From Pithys albifrons albifrons (taxonomy: Eukaryota > Chordata > Aves > Passeriformes > Thamnophilidae), in assembly GCF_047495875.1 (NCBI RefSeq), contig NC_092485.1, positions 6,396,890 through 6,460,889 of the forward strand: a stretch of 64,000 nucleotides of DNA, written 5' to 3'. The stretch's first letter is position 1; every line of letters begins with the position of its first letter. The notes under the pieces were generated by a model. That model searched no databases and had not been told where the DNA came from. It worked only from the letters and a program-made list of their open reading frames with translations. Positions 1-13,000 of the stretch are shown here, in pieces. The translations under genes and the position numbers were made by a program.

Positions 1-3000
1 GTCCCCTGGGGCTGCTCCTGCCCCGCTGCTCCCACCACACTGACGCAACCCCAGCCCAGAGAACAAAGCACCCAGCACTTGAGTTGGAGCCCATGCGTGC
101 CATGCAAACATGGCGTGGCACGGAGACCACCGGGAAGTTCCAAACCTTCTCGGAGCAGGCACAGGCAGGGCTGGCTCAGGTGCCCACAGCGAGGAGGTGA
201 CAGGGCTCAGGCACCTCACTGAGCTCCATGCACAGCTCACTGACCTGACTGGGCTGAGACAACAACAGCACAACTCTGCTGGGCTGCATGGGGCAAAGTT
301 CAGCTAAAATCCGATTGTCTGGCACTTCCCACACTCCAGGAGCACAGGGACAGTTGGGTTTCATGGATGAGCTGACAGGCAGCACCCAAACATGCCAGCC
401 TCTCACCAGAGAGGTCAACCAGCTCATGCCACCCCAGCCCAGGCTGCAGGTGCTGGCAGCAGTGTGGCTGTTGGAGCTGCCACAGCAGCTCCGAGTCCAA
501 CATTCCCCACTGTCCAAAGGAATGTAACCACACGGGGACCAGCCCAGCAGGGAGCCCAGACAGCGGCAAGGAAGGAGCTTCTCTCCTCCATGGATGCAAA
601 CACTTCTGGGGCATCATCCTCACCCACAAAGACATTTTGATGCCCAGTTTCAGTGAAAAAAATTCTGACCTAAAGTTTACAGAGGTACTCCAAAAATCTG
701 CAAACTCCAGGTCCTGGTTTGGGAGAAGCCTCCAGAAGCCACAGCAACGTTTAAGCTCAGGGAGGGGAAGCCAGTCAAAGGCTCCAAGGACACAGAGTTG
801 TCTCCCCCTATGTACAGAAAGCTGCCAAGTAGCAGAGATTAGAGCTCAGCTGCACACAGAATGGAGGGAGCTTGGGATGGAGCACAAACACAGCGTGGAA
901 AAAGGAATTCAGATTTTAATGCTCTGAACTCAAATATGTTTCTATTTTACTGGGCTTTGAAGAGCACGAGCCAGGACCAGGACAGCCAGGTACCATTTGC
1001 TGTGGTGGGGATGATGCCCAGTGCCCTGACTGGGAAAATCTGTGCAGAATCACAACTTCCACGTGCAGTTTTCTGCATGACACAGATGGCAGTGACTCCT
1101 CAATTCATCTGGGCACCAGATTTAGATACAGATCTATGGATTTTATAGAGTGATAAGTACAATCTAAATGTCAGGATACAGCTATTCACTTCTGATCTAC
1201 CCAGACACGGAAACCTGCACGCTTCTCTCCTCAGTTAAGCAATTAAACTAATTCCCAGGCACTGCCAGGCTGGATCTTGGGCTTTTAATGGAAAAGCCAG
1301 TCACAAGAGAGCAGCAGTGACCATGCAGGGTTGCTATGAGACAGGAGGAGTAAATAGGGGGAAGTTGTATCAGCCTCAGCTCTGTGGAGAATCCAGAGAA
1401 AGAGTCTGCCAGAGAGTAAAATGCCCGTGGCACGGGAATATCTGGGATCTAATGCAGCTCATCCCTATCCCCAGAGAAGCACCCTATCCTGTACTTAAGC
1501 ACATCTTTACATCTAAGAGCATGCAAAGCCCCACTGGGAATAGATTTAACAACAACATGCCTCGAGCAAAGCCCAGACAGGCCCTGGCCTGCAGCCTCCC
1601 CACAGAGCTTGTGGAAGGTGGGTGGGGGGCTCAGGAAGGTGCTCACCACAGCAGGAATAAAGGGCAGAGTTGGTTCCACCCATGCCACACATCCCATCTC
1701 ACCCACTTACAGGGAATTCTGCCTGTTTTTTTGTTTGTTTTTGCTTAGGAAAGTTTGTTCCACTGAGCAGAGCACCCACACCATGTACTCTGCTGCTGTA
1801 TAAAAGCATTTTTAAGGTTTCCAGGTGTGAAATGCTGCTGTACTTGTCTAACCCAGCAGCAGATGGTACATTGGCACTGTCAAGACTCCGACTCCAATGG
1901 GGAGTTTTGGAGGACAAGCCACACCTGCTCAGTGCACCAGAGGGAGAAATAATCCCGACAAGGTCTGGCACTTTCATGGATGTTTTACAGATGCAGGTGC
2001 CAGAAACTGCTCTTTTTTTCCTGGAAGATTTCATGGTCTCATGCACTGCATGACTGGGTTACCCAACAGCCTCTCAGCACAGGAATCTTCCTCAGTGATT
2101 CAGGGAATATCAAAGGGCCTATTTTACTTCTAACTACAGAACATAGGCCCCTCTGAACACCTCAACTAGACCTGACCCATCCACTTTACTGCACCTCACC
2201 AAATGGTCCATCAAACACGACCAGGGATTCCTTCCATTCCCTGGGGCACATGAAAGGAGACAAAAATATCAGAGGCTCTGCCCAAGGGAAATGAAATCCA
2301 GGAATCCTGGATTCCATGTCACTGTGTAACCAACCCACAGTGCTCTTTAGTCTGCTCTAAAACCTGAAATAAAGCCTCTCACATCAATATTCCTTCACAA
2401 GGCAGCAGCTCCCACTGCAGTAGTTTTCCTTCCCATCTCCAGCAGCAGAGCACAAGGCAGGTCCCTGGGGAGGTGGGGAAGATGGGCCAGGCAGAGCTTT
2501 TCCCAACAGGTGCCAGAAATCCATCTGCTCCTCAGGTGATTCAATACTCCTGACATCACCTCCAACAAGCCCTTTGCTGCTCCAGCAGCACCTTCAGCTG
2601 GAGACACTGCATTCACATCACCCCTTTGGAGGAAAACCCAAACAAAACAGACCTCCTGCTCCCACGGGCAGGGACAGTGCAAGGACTGGCCAGGGAAGGG
2701 GGGAATGTTCACCTGGCCATTTCAAACCAGACCAAATGTCTGGGATGTACAACTCCCTCAAACTTGTTCACTACAGGACCAGTACTGTATCAGTATGAAC
2801 ATTTGGCCTGTGGCAGAAAGCCCCCTGCCCTGGGCAGGATGGACAAGGCTGGAACAGCACTCTGATCTTCAGACCTACCTGAATGGCCTCCAGAGGAGAA
2901 GGTAACTGATTTTATTATGTCACAAACAGAAACACTCCAGTAGAGACAAAAATACCCAAAAAATCAATGAACTTTCACATACCCCCCTCCCAGCCCAAAC

Positions 3001-3340
3001 CAAGAGACCACAAAGTTATCCCTTCTGAAGCACCAATCAAAATGTCTGCTCTAATCTTGGATAATCCACCTCAAATTCACCACCACGCAGCCACTCTCAG
3101 CACTGCTAATTCAGGTGGTGTCCCACTGACAGGTGAACCATTTTCCAAGCCATCCACCTGACTGTCAGGGAGCAGCCTGGCAGCAGGAGCCAGCCCAGCC
3201 CTGGTGTTTGGGGGCAGAGCACGTGGCACTGTCAGGCAGCTCACCCTGGCCACAAAACACACACAGCCCTGGGGCAAAGGGCACTACAACATGATCCACT
3301 GGCAGAGGACAGGCAGGTCACCCAGGGAGGAACTAAAGTG
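1..3340. other. Stretch with no recognised gene, downstream of ILRUN
   Basis: I see no exon with convincing splice sites, no RNA gene and no recognisable transposon here. Short open frames occur on both strands but none resembles a known protein. If the candidate last exon of ILRUN at 4045-4053 is right, this is intergenic DNA beyond the ILRUN poly(A) site. If it is wrong, this is ILRUN intron 4 and the true last exon lies here or before the window. An AATAAA on the minus strand at 2911-2916 could be a distal poly(A) signal. Confidence 0.5.
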
Positions 3341-3364
3341 CTGTAGGTGAACTAACAGGAGGGC

Positions 3365-3370
3365 TTTATT
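3365..3370 (-). promoter_or_regulatory. ILRUN: Candidate ILRUN poly(A) signal (AATAAA)
   Basis: The minus strand reads AATAAA here, followed within about 20 bases by GT-rich sequence. It closes a roughly 680-base stretch (3345-4044) that is much more AT-rich than its surroundings, as is common for 3' UTRs. Assignment to ILRUN rests on the candidate exon 5 just upstream. Confidence 0.55.
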
Positions 3371-4044
3371 AAGTCATTCAGCAACCAAGTGTTATTGTCC
3401 TACACAGCCTGCTCAAAGTACAGTAAAGCGTTTTCAAAGGATTTTAAAAATCAAACTAGTTTGACATATGACAGTACACACCTACACAAACTGCTGCATT
3501 AACAGGTGGATTCTGAATTGTAAATAATCCTGCAATTAATTTTTCACACACAAGCAAATAAAAACAGTCAAAATATCACTCAGACTCGTATAGCATCCAC
3601 CAAGCAAGCTTTGGAGAGAGATTTAAAGCAAAGATAATTTAAGTCACCTACAATTATAAACAAGACAAGGACACGAACAGGACCAGTCCTTTGATTGACT
3701 GTTCCTGACAGGCAGCTTCTGGGATCAAATGGTGAGTTCTGTAGTCTCCCCACACCAGCTAGAAAGAAGTTATCTGGTTAATCTGAAGTTTGAGGGGGTG
3801 GATATTTGTTCTCTGTTCAAAATTATGTCAAACTCAGGACACATCTAGAGAGATATTTTGACTTATTTGCACACACAACTGGAGCAGGCTCCAGCCACTT
3901 GCAGTTACAGCACCCGAACAAGGTTATATAAAGAAGGACTTGAAGCGAAAACAAAAAGGTGGATCTGGTAGAGTCTATCAGAGGCAAAAATATTTTAATA
4001 TAACATGAGTTGGCAGAGTCAGACAGTCAAATTCAGAACCTTCC

Positions 4045-4053
4045 TTAGCAGGT
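4045..4053 (-). CDS. ILRUN: Candidate last coding piece of ILRUN (exon 5)
   Basis: On the minus strand a strong pyrimidine tract ending TTCTGCTTCTGCCAG stands 105 bases after the exon 4 donor. Splicing there in phase 0 adds Thr, Cys and a stop, then an AT-rich UTR to the AATAAA at 3365-3370. Mammalian ILRUN ends instead in a short Gly/Pro-rich peptide finishing FGQS, and I could not find that peptide between 1 and 4158. The exon may be real, a lineage variant, or wrong with the true exon off the window. Confidence 0.4.
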   Translation of the reverse strand, partial: TC

Positions 4054-7000
4054 CTGGCAGAAGCAGAAGGAAAGGGCTTTGCAGTTTGGAAGGAAGAGCA
4101 ATTACACACCTGCCAGGCTCCTCCCCTACCCGTTCTCCTGCTCGCCCAGGGCACCTACCTTACTGTACGTCACTACCGACAAGTTGTTCGAGTGACTGCT
4201 GGGGGAGAGATTTACAGAGTTTTGTGACAGTCCATTCTGATCTTGTTCGATTTGGTCAGGAGCAGGCCCCCATGTGTTTTTGCTGATTGTGCCTAGCTCG
4301 GAACCCCCAGGGTCTTTTAGGTTGTTTTCATCTGGTTGCCTGTTCTTCTGTGGAGAGGCGAACGGGTTAAAGTTTCCTTCTACCTTGCGATGCGGCTGCG
4401 TGTTGAACTCTGTTTCAAAGGATGAGAGCTGCTGTGTGACACCCAGAAGTCCTCCAACCTCCACGCTGAGGATCACCCAGATGACATCTGTGCGAAAAGA
4501 GACACATTTGGGTTGTCACTTAGATGGGAGTTTACAAAGAAGGGGCAGAAGGAGCAAAACAGAACATGAATTCCATCCTTTACACCAGCAAGAAAACAAC
4601 AGATAGTTTAAGGCACATTTTTACAAAGACTCAGCGGTGCTGATTCCAGGGCCCCCAGTTCAGCAGCGCTGGGCTCAGCAGTTTGAATTTCAGGAGCAAA
4701 TTAAGGACAGTGGGATCGTACCTTAGGGACGCAGGACTTGCTAAGGGACCCACCTGTACACAGCACTGACCCCCTGCACACACACACCCCCACTGACCCC
4801 CTGCACACCCAACTGACCCCCTGCACACACATACACACCCCACTGACCCCCTGCACACCCAACTAACCCCCAGCACACACATACACCCCCCACTGACCCC
4901 CTCGCCCACCCCACTGACCCCCTGCACACACCACCCCCCCCACTGACCCCCAGCACACACATACACACCCCACTGACCCCCTGCACACCCCACTGACCCC
5001 CAGCACACACACACACCCCCCACTGACCCCCAGCACACACATACACACCCCACTGACCCCCTGCACACCCAACTGACCCCCAGCACACACATACACACCC
5101 CACTGACCCCCTGCACACCCCCCTCCCACTGACCGCCCGCACAGCGGCCCCGCAGCGCCCTCTGCCGCCCGCGCGCGGCCCCGCACGCCCCGTGTCCCCG
5201 CACCGACGCCCCGAGCTCGGCTGCGGGGGCAGCTCGGTGGCCAAAGGGGTTCCGTCTGCAGCTCGTGTTCTGCCTCAAGTGCCAACTTCAGGCAACAAAG
5301 GGCCCCGTCCCGCAGTCCGGGGCCCTCGGGAACGCTCGGTGAGCACGTGGGGCCAGCAGAGCACGCTGGACAGGCACCCCACCTGCCCGGGGCCATCCCT
5401 GCACGTCCCTCCCCTCGGACACCCTCAGCCCCCTCCTTCTGGGCACTGGGATTTGTGTCTCCCAGTGCCAACACATCCCGCCCAAACCCCACAACTTGGG
5501 ATTCTCCCAATTGCCAAGAGAGACATAAAGACGCGCTCAGTGCAAACCAAAGCTGGTGGAAAAGGGCTGCAAGGCTGCACCAAAGGCAGATGTTGGAGGC
5601 CCAGGCTGAGACACCAGGCAACATGGCAAAGGGTGTTCTTTAAAGAGAGGAATGGCTCGCAGGGGATACACTAAATCATAGTATTAAATCCTGGGCATTC
5701 ACTTCTCACATGAGGCTTTCACCACTAACAGATTTCATGCTCATGCACAGTTCACAGCACTGGAAAGCTGGGAAAGAATCCTGACAAGGATCAACCGCAA
5801 GAGAGTCTTCAGGAGAGCTGTGCAAGTCCTTTGTTTTCCAGTTTTGTGTAACCTGTAATTCGTTCCAGTGTTTAGAAAACAGTTCTGTGCTGACCAAGAC
5901 AACAAAGCAGCTCCCTTGATGTTTTCCTGCATTCCACGCTCTATATTTAGGCCAGGGCTGGCAGAGCTCTGCCCTCCCGCTCTGTTATCGGAGCCCAGGG
6001 CAGGGCCAGCAGCGGGAATGCCACAGAGAGCCCCAGTGCTGGGAAGGGGCCCACTCACCTCCGTAGTAGAGCCCCGTGGCCGTGCACATGCGCCACTGCC
6101 CCTGGTACATCCCGGCGGTGCTGGGGCTGCACATCTGCACGCTGACATCGGCCATCTCCTGCGGCTCCAGGGACCTCACCATCACCATGTTCACGTGCCC
6201 AAACTGGTCTCCCCCAACGTACTTCAGGCAAACCCCCGGGGGCCACGCCTCTGTCCCTGGGATTAGACAGGAGAGGGAATTACTGACAGCGCACAGGAAA
6301 AGCTCTGTCTGCTTGTGTAGGACTGGATGAAACACGCCTGATAAAGGAGGTGGATAGTCAGAGGAAACCAAGATACACAGGACACAGCAGCAGTGGATGC
6401 TGAGGAAGAATAAATACAGTTTTCAGACCAGGCTTAACTGGTGCATTTAGGGACTGGCAGAACAATTGATATTTCTATTTGACTGATTTCTTCCATACAG
6501 AGGAAAATTCTCAAAGTGTCAGTGGAACAGCTGCAAAAAAATAATCAGCATAACTGACATGCAGATCCCTTTCCCCAGAGGCAGAGACAAGAGCAGGACT
6601 GGGGGTGTTTGTGTGTGTTCCCCACTTCCGCCCCCCTCCATGCAGCTACTGAGCCATACACATCAAACACCTGTTACTGATACAAGGTGTTGTCAACATG
6701 TCCTGTCAGGGATTCATTTCTTTAGAAGCCTGACAGCAGCCTCAGGATGAACCCATAGTCTGAGCTACAACTGAAGTACCAGCACTGTTTCCTAAATGGA
6801 TTTATTTCCCTCCCTGCACCAACCCTTTCCTCAGTCTTGTGCAAAGGTGGGAAGGGCTGTGAACACACGATTTGTCTGAGGAGATCCATGTTCAGACTGT
6901 AGAGGCTGGACTGACAGCAGGACCTGGCAGTCAGAGTCAGTAAACAGTTCAGACACAGCCACCAAAGACAACAAGTGCTAGGGCAGACAGAAAGAAAAAA

Positions 7001-10000
7001 CACTCCTGAGACTCATGAAAAATCAGTTTAGCAGAATTTTCTTTTGTTTCTTCCCCAGGGGTATGACGTGACTAAGCCAACACCTTTGAGAACACCTCCT
7101 GCTTGGCTGAGGTTGACGGAAATGGCCATGGAAAGCCTGAACCACCACAGAGCTTGGAACTGCTCCGTGTGGTCCAGGGCGAGCACGGCAGGGGCTGCTC
7201 TGACCTCAGGTTACCCCAAGGAGTATCCTTTGCAACAGCTTGCCTGCTAATTTAATCCCTGTGGATACTGGTTTTCTTGTCAAGTCCTGGTCTGTGGAAT
7301 TCCCAGCCTCTCAGGGAAAGCAGGATGTGTACGAGTCCAGTGGGATGTTGAGCATGAGGGACGTACCAGCTGGAAAGGTGCTGAGAGAAGAGGGCTCTGA
7401 AAGAGGAGCTGGGTGCCTGGCTGACCTCAGCCTGGGCCATGGGGCACTTGAGCACCAAGCCTCATCTGCAGAGGTTGGCAGCCCAGCAACACAGTTTAGA
7501 TTAAATAATTTATGTGATTTTTATCGGGTTTAATGGCTTCAGGCTTGCAAGGTGCCTAGAATGCTGCAACTGATAAGCCCCACAAAATGAAATTATGATT
7601 ATGTCATTCTATTTCAGTACACTGATCTCTCGGGAGATGATAAATTGCAGTGAGTGTCCTGCAGAGCCAGCAGGAGCTGGAGGCAGAGTGGGGAGAGAGA
7701 GCCAGGTCATTAAATCTGCTGCCCTTTCAGCAATGGTTCTACTACACAAACTGTTGTTTTGGCAGACAATGCAGCACCATCCTGCAGGTACCAGAGCAGG
7801 GCATTGGTTGTTAATGACATATATGAGAACCAGCTCACACGGCTCGAACTGCCAACCTCAGCTCTGCCTGTCACACTCAGCAGACCCAGAACGCTCTGGT
7901 GACACACGCCTCAGGTATTCCATGTTCTAGAACTGAAGTAATATAATCAAGGGCTCCTGAAGAGCTGTTAAAAACCTTGGCACTGCTTCAGTTATCTGCC
8001 TAACAAGCAGATATTATCTGGAAACACTACAGTCCTTTGATATTATACCTTAATTAAAGCATGAAATGGTTCTCGGATGCTGCAGTGCTGCTCACACTGC
8101 AGTCACAGCTGGTGTGTGGGGCTGCACTGCACTGACTGTGCCTCAGCAGTGGGGCTGGCACAGCCCTGCCCTCCAGCACCACCACCAGGGCACGGGCGGG
8201 GGCTCCACAGGCCAGGCTCGAACCACACAGGAGCCAAAACCAGTGTCGGCCTTGCCAGGAACTCCTAAGCCAAGATGAGCTCCTGCCCCTCATTTCAGAA
8301 GGCACACAGATTTCAGAATGCCAGAGACTCCAAGAGCAATGAAACATCACTTGAACTCGGATGTTAAGGTTGAATTTGCATGCAGGAAAGAGTGGATCAG
8401 AGGAAGAAGAAAGGGAGGAGTCTGAAAGGCTCAAGACAGGGGCGTAGTCAGAACATGCACAAATTGAGATACTGAGAGTGGAGAAACAAGACCTGCCACA
8501 CTTAGTAGATTTCTAAGAGCTGTATTTGGGACAGTTATAAAAAAATGCCAATTTGCAAGTTTAAGCGAGTTCCACGTGTCACCCTTCCACTGCACTGTCA
8601 GGAGGAGGAGGCAGAAAAAGTTAACTGAAATATTAAGTCCTTTCTCTAGGACAGTCTCTACAAATCAGTGTTCTTAAGTACCTCCCTGTGTCCTGATGAA
8701 ATACTCTACGAATTTCAGTGTGGTTTTAGTCTCTGCCACACCCAGATGTTCAGCCCAAGACTGCACAGCCCGGGGTGCTGCAGCTGCTCCCAGGCAGAAA
8801 CCCCGGGACAGCTGAACCTGACTCCCAGTGACTCCCAGTGACTCCCAGTGTCACCCCTCAGAGTGTGACTGTTCTCCCTCACACAACTGCAAGCAGGGCA
8901 GTGAAATTCAGACACACGGTTTAAACGTTCGTGCAACATCCTGCCAGTGCTCCCTGCCTGAGGACAGGGGATTCCTTTGCACCCACGGATCTCTTTTCCT
9001 CCCTGACTGCACCCCAACAGATCAAGCACTGGGAATGCACTTTGCCCAGTCTCACTTCCTGGACCCCAGTCCCTGCTTTGACTTATTTGGAACCGGAATG
9101 TGGTCTCTCCAGCCCTGCATCCTCTTGGAACATGAGAAGGCAATTCTGCCAGAAGCACAGGCAAAAGGGGCCCTGCCACATGACCCCTGTATCACTGTCT
9201 CGCTCATCTGCAAGTTCCCTGGAGTTTGTTTGTGTGGGGGCATGAGGAACAAGACTGATGGCCCGTCCAAGCTGTGCATCCCGTGACAAAACGTTTGTGC
9301 CAGCCCAAGAAGGGGAACTCAGAGAGGTTGGGAGCCCCTCCCTCGGTGCCAGGGGGGCTCCAGCCCAGGGCAGGGCACAGGAGCCTCCTGCCTTGGGCAG
9401 GATCTGCCATCCCAGCTCACAGCCCCCACTGCACGGGGTTTGCTGCAGCCCAAAGGCCTCACCTGTGTTCTGTATCCTCCACGTTTTTGTAAACTGGGTA
9501 TCAGGAGGGATGGACTCCCCTTCACCTATGGTGACATCTTCCACAAAGGACATGGAGGGGACGTTGATATTCGGACTCTCAAAGTCATAGTAGGCTCCAA
9601 TGGCAGCTTGCAGATTCCTGGAAAGGGAAAAAGCACGTCAAGCCTGAAGTACAGGAGGGTCAGGCCCTTTGCACAGGTGTGTCATCCTGGACAGTTCGGC
9701 AGAAGTATCCACACTGTGACAGCTCTGCTGCTCAGGACCTCTACCCCAGAACGATTCTGTTCTCCAGGACAACAGAGCTCAAAATTCAGCTTTTTTTCCT
9801 TGCAAGGGACAGGGGTTTAGATCACTTTTCTACTCTGCTTCTATTTGCACTGGAAATCTTGGAACTTAGAGAAACTTGGAGGTCTCTACCCCATGAGCTC
9901 TTTCTGAAACTTGTGAACAGTTCAGGACACAGAGCAGAGATGTGGAGGCAAACACAGGGCAGTCTCTTCACACCAGCCTTGTTTCCTAAGCTAATTTCAA

Positions 10001-13000
10001 AACAACCAAACCTCTCAATTCTGTTTTGGTACAGAACGTCTGAAATGAACACAAGAGGAACAAAGCAAAGAACACTCTTCTGACAACTCTCAGGGCCAAA
10101 GGGCACTGGTAGCTACAGATAACAACTCCAGCCTTGCTGCTTTTGAAACATCCCATCAGGGAGCAACTATTTACTCATCATTAAAGTGCCTGCTCAGCTC
10201 TGGATAGTCACAACTCACAGGAACTTACAAACCACCTGAGTCAAGAGTTCCCACTGAATAAAGACAAATGACAGTGCAAGCCTATGATATAGAAGGACAT
10301 TCAAACCCCCACAAATGCTATTGATTCCCGAGCTGTGGTGTAGCTGCAACTCATGGTAATTAATGTGAGAAGAGAAACAGTCAGGCAGGAAGAGGATTCA
10401 TGAGCCTTTGCTCAGTTCCACGATATACTATTAAGTTATTACGTAAGTGTTTGGCAAGGCATGTAATTCCTCTGTTTATGTGTCTGAGAGGTTGTGGCCC
10501 CAATTTACATGTAGTGAGTGGGTGCTCTGAGAGTGGAGATGAGTAAAATCTCCCAAATGCAATGAGCATAACAACTGCTTTTTATTCAGGATTACAGAAA
10601 TCTGTGTTGCTTTTTTGAGTAGGATAGAAAAAAAGCCCCAAACCTTCAGGAACTGGGAACCACCAGCTAAACCAAAGCCCTACAGAAGCTGCACTGTGTG
10701 GGCACTGTGTGGGCACAGTGACATATTGAGGGTCTTTACTGCACTGTAGTGTCTTGTGTCCGAGCCAGAAAGCCAAGGTGAAAGCAAGAGAAACATTTGC
10801 AGCGTGACCCTGAGCAAGAGCAAACACAGGGCTCGTGGGGCTGCTTGCCAGCTGGAAAGGGGCTTGAAACAGTGAGTGAAGAAACCTGCCTCCTGTCCAA
10901 TTCCTACACTGTTCATGGGAAAAAAACATTCAAACTGGACATTCTGGATAAAATCTGAACTGCATGGGAGCAGTGTCACTGCCCTCTGCTCCCAGAACAC
11001 TCAGGGGACCTGAAGGGCAGCAGCTCATTGCACTGGAGCTGGGGTCAGAGGGGCAGAGCCGTGGTGGGGGCACTGGGAGAGGACCAGAGAGCCTCACAGT
11101 GTGGCAACCAGTCTGTCACAGTGCCAGTGGCCAGTTGCTGTGTGAGCACTGGAGCTCCTGACATCCTGCTAAGGAGGCACTGGAGGGATGTCCTGCACAG
11201 CCCGGCCCAGGGATTGATCCCCAGCTCCAGCCAGACCTTTGCCACCCGTGTCAGGTGGACTTTGGTCCGACACGAGAGCTCCAGGTCCCACTGCCAGGCC
11301 AAGCCCTGAACTCCAGGCAGAAACCATTACTCAGCCTGAGGCGTTTTCTGCTTAGGAGTGTCAGGGCTCTCTTTAATCCCGCCAGCTCAGTCAAACGCTG
11401 CAGGAAGGGGCCATGTCACATCAGCCAGTAAACAGAGACAAATGCTCAGTTTTACGTCACCAACCGCCTGTTGCTTATACACTGCACAAGATTTACATAA
11501 CTCACACCAGGGCCCTGCCAAGAGACTCCTGCTCGCTCACCCAGCTAACACCATGAGCTGGAGCTTAGTTTGCACCAGGATTTCTTCCTGTAATACAGCA
11601 ATCCAAGGCAAAAGGTATTGTAGGAGATACAAAAGACAGCAATGCAGCTCTTTCTCTTCCTAATCCACCACCCATAACTACGTTTTCAGACACACCACAA
11701 CATCTTGTGAGTGATGATTCTGGAATCAGTTGTACTGACGTTTTATTGACACTGAGAGGAAAAAAATAGAAGCTCTGAGGGGCAGATTTTCCCTGCAGTT
11801 CTGTGAGGCAGCCTGGCTGTGTTTGTTTGCTTGGCTGCAGAGAGGCTTCAGAAGGCAGTGGGCTATTTGTGCACACAGGCCCGGGGCCAGCACTCCCCTC
11901 CGGGGTCAGATTTCACTGTGCTTTGCCATTGGGTAACGACAACAACGCTCATCTACAACACCGAGTTAAAAACTAACTCAAGAACAACACATGGTGGAAC
12001 ACAGATTTGCCACCGTTTGTGATCAGAGACCCCCAAACCCACCTCCCCACTCCCACCATGTGATCTGTGCAGTGCAGGTTGTTTGGGGTTTGCCCTTCCT
12101 GTGTGTTGTTTGGGTGCCTCTTGGATTCCCAACTAAGAGAACTACAAAGAAGCTTCCAGAAACCGAAGAGAAACGCACAGTGGCAAAAGCCAAAGTCAGG
12201 ATGACAAAGCAGATCTGCCTTGAGTTCACGTTGGCTGGCACAGACAGCCCCAGGGACAGGGACTGAGCGGGGCTCCCTCGGTGCCAGTGCCCCCAGATCA
12301 CTCCTCACCCCGGGGCATGTTCTCAGCGTGGCTCTGTCCCACCCCCCTGACAGACAGTGCCCCTCTGCCCCCCAAACACCCAGCAGAGCTGGAGGGCAGT
12401 GCCCTGGGGAAATGCCCTGTGCAGATGTGAGCTCTGCAGCTGGTGATGCACAGGCAGCTGAGCCCACGCGGCACGCGCTGCCTCGGCACCAGCGGGGCTC
12501 AACCAAACGGGACCCTCACACAGAGAGGGCTCGAGGGCCAAACACTTGTGTGTGTTCTTTGGCATAAACACGATTTTATTTTAACTCGCCCCTGTGCCCA
12601 GCTGTAAGTGCACAGTCCCCCCCGCAGGCGCTGCAGGGCCAGGCAGAGCCCTCGGCCCTGGCAGGGACGGGTTATCAGCCAGAGCTGCTGCTCACACAGC
12701 CCTGCCTGCCTGATCACACTCCTCCACTGTGGGACTTACACCACACCACCTACTCCCCCTGTGCTCTCTGCCAAAGGAGATAAATTACTATTGTAAACCA
12801 AACAACTCTGCAAATGCAGCCAGTCTAATTGAGATGACTGAGCTCTCCTAATTACAGGGGTAGCCATGCAGCTCTTTCTTAACAGGGCCCTCCAGGTCCA
12901 GGCCCTGCTCACCTTCCTAAAATTAAGGACTTTTCCCATTTTTAGAGCAGTCCTGGGCCACAGCAGTTTGCAGCCCTGCCACACTCACGGAGCAGGTCTG

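Noticed and set aside
6251..6256. ILRUN exon 3 starting 6 bases later, giving IQNTEAW
   Set aside because: That acceptor also keeps frame but deletes two residues that the family length retains; the upstream CCCAG site gives IQNTGTEAW.
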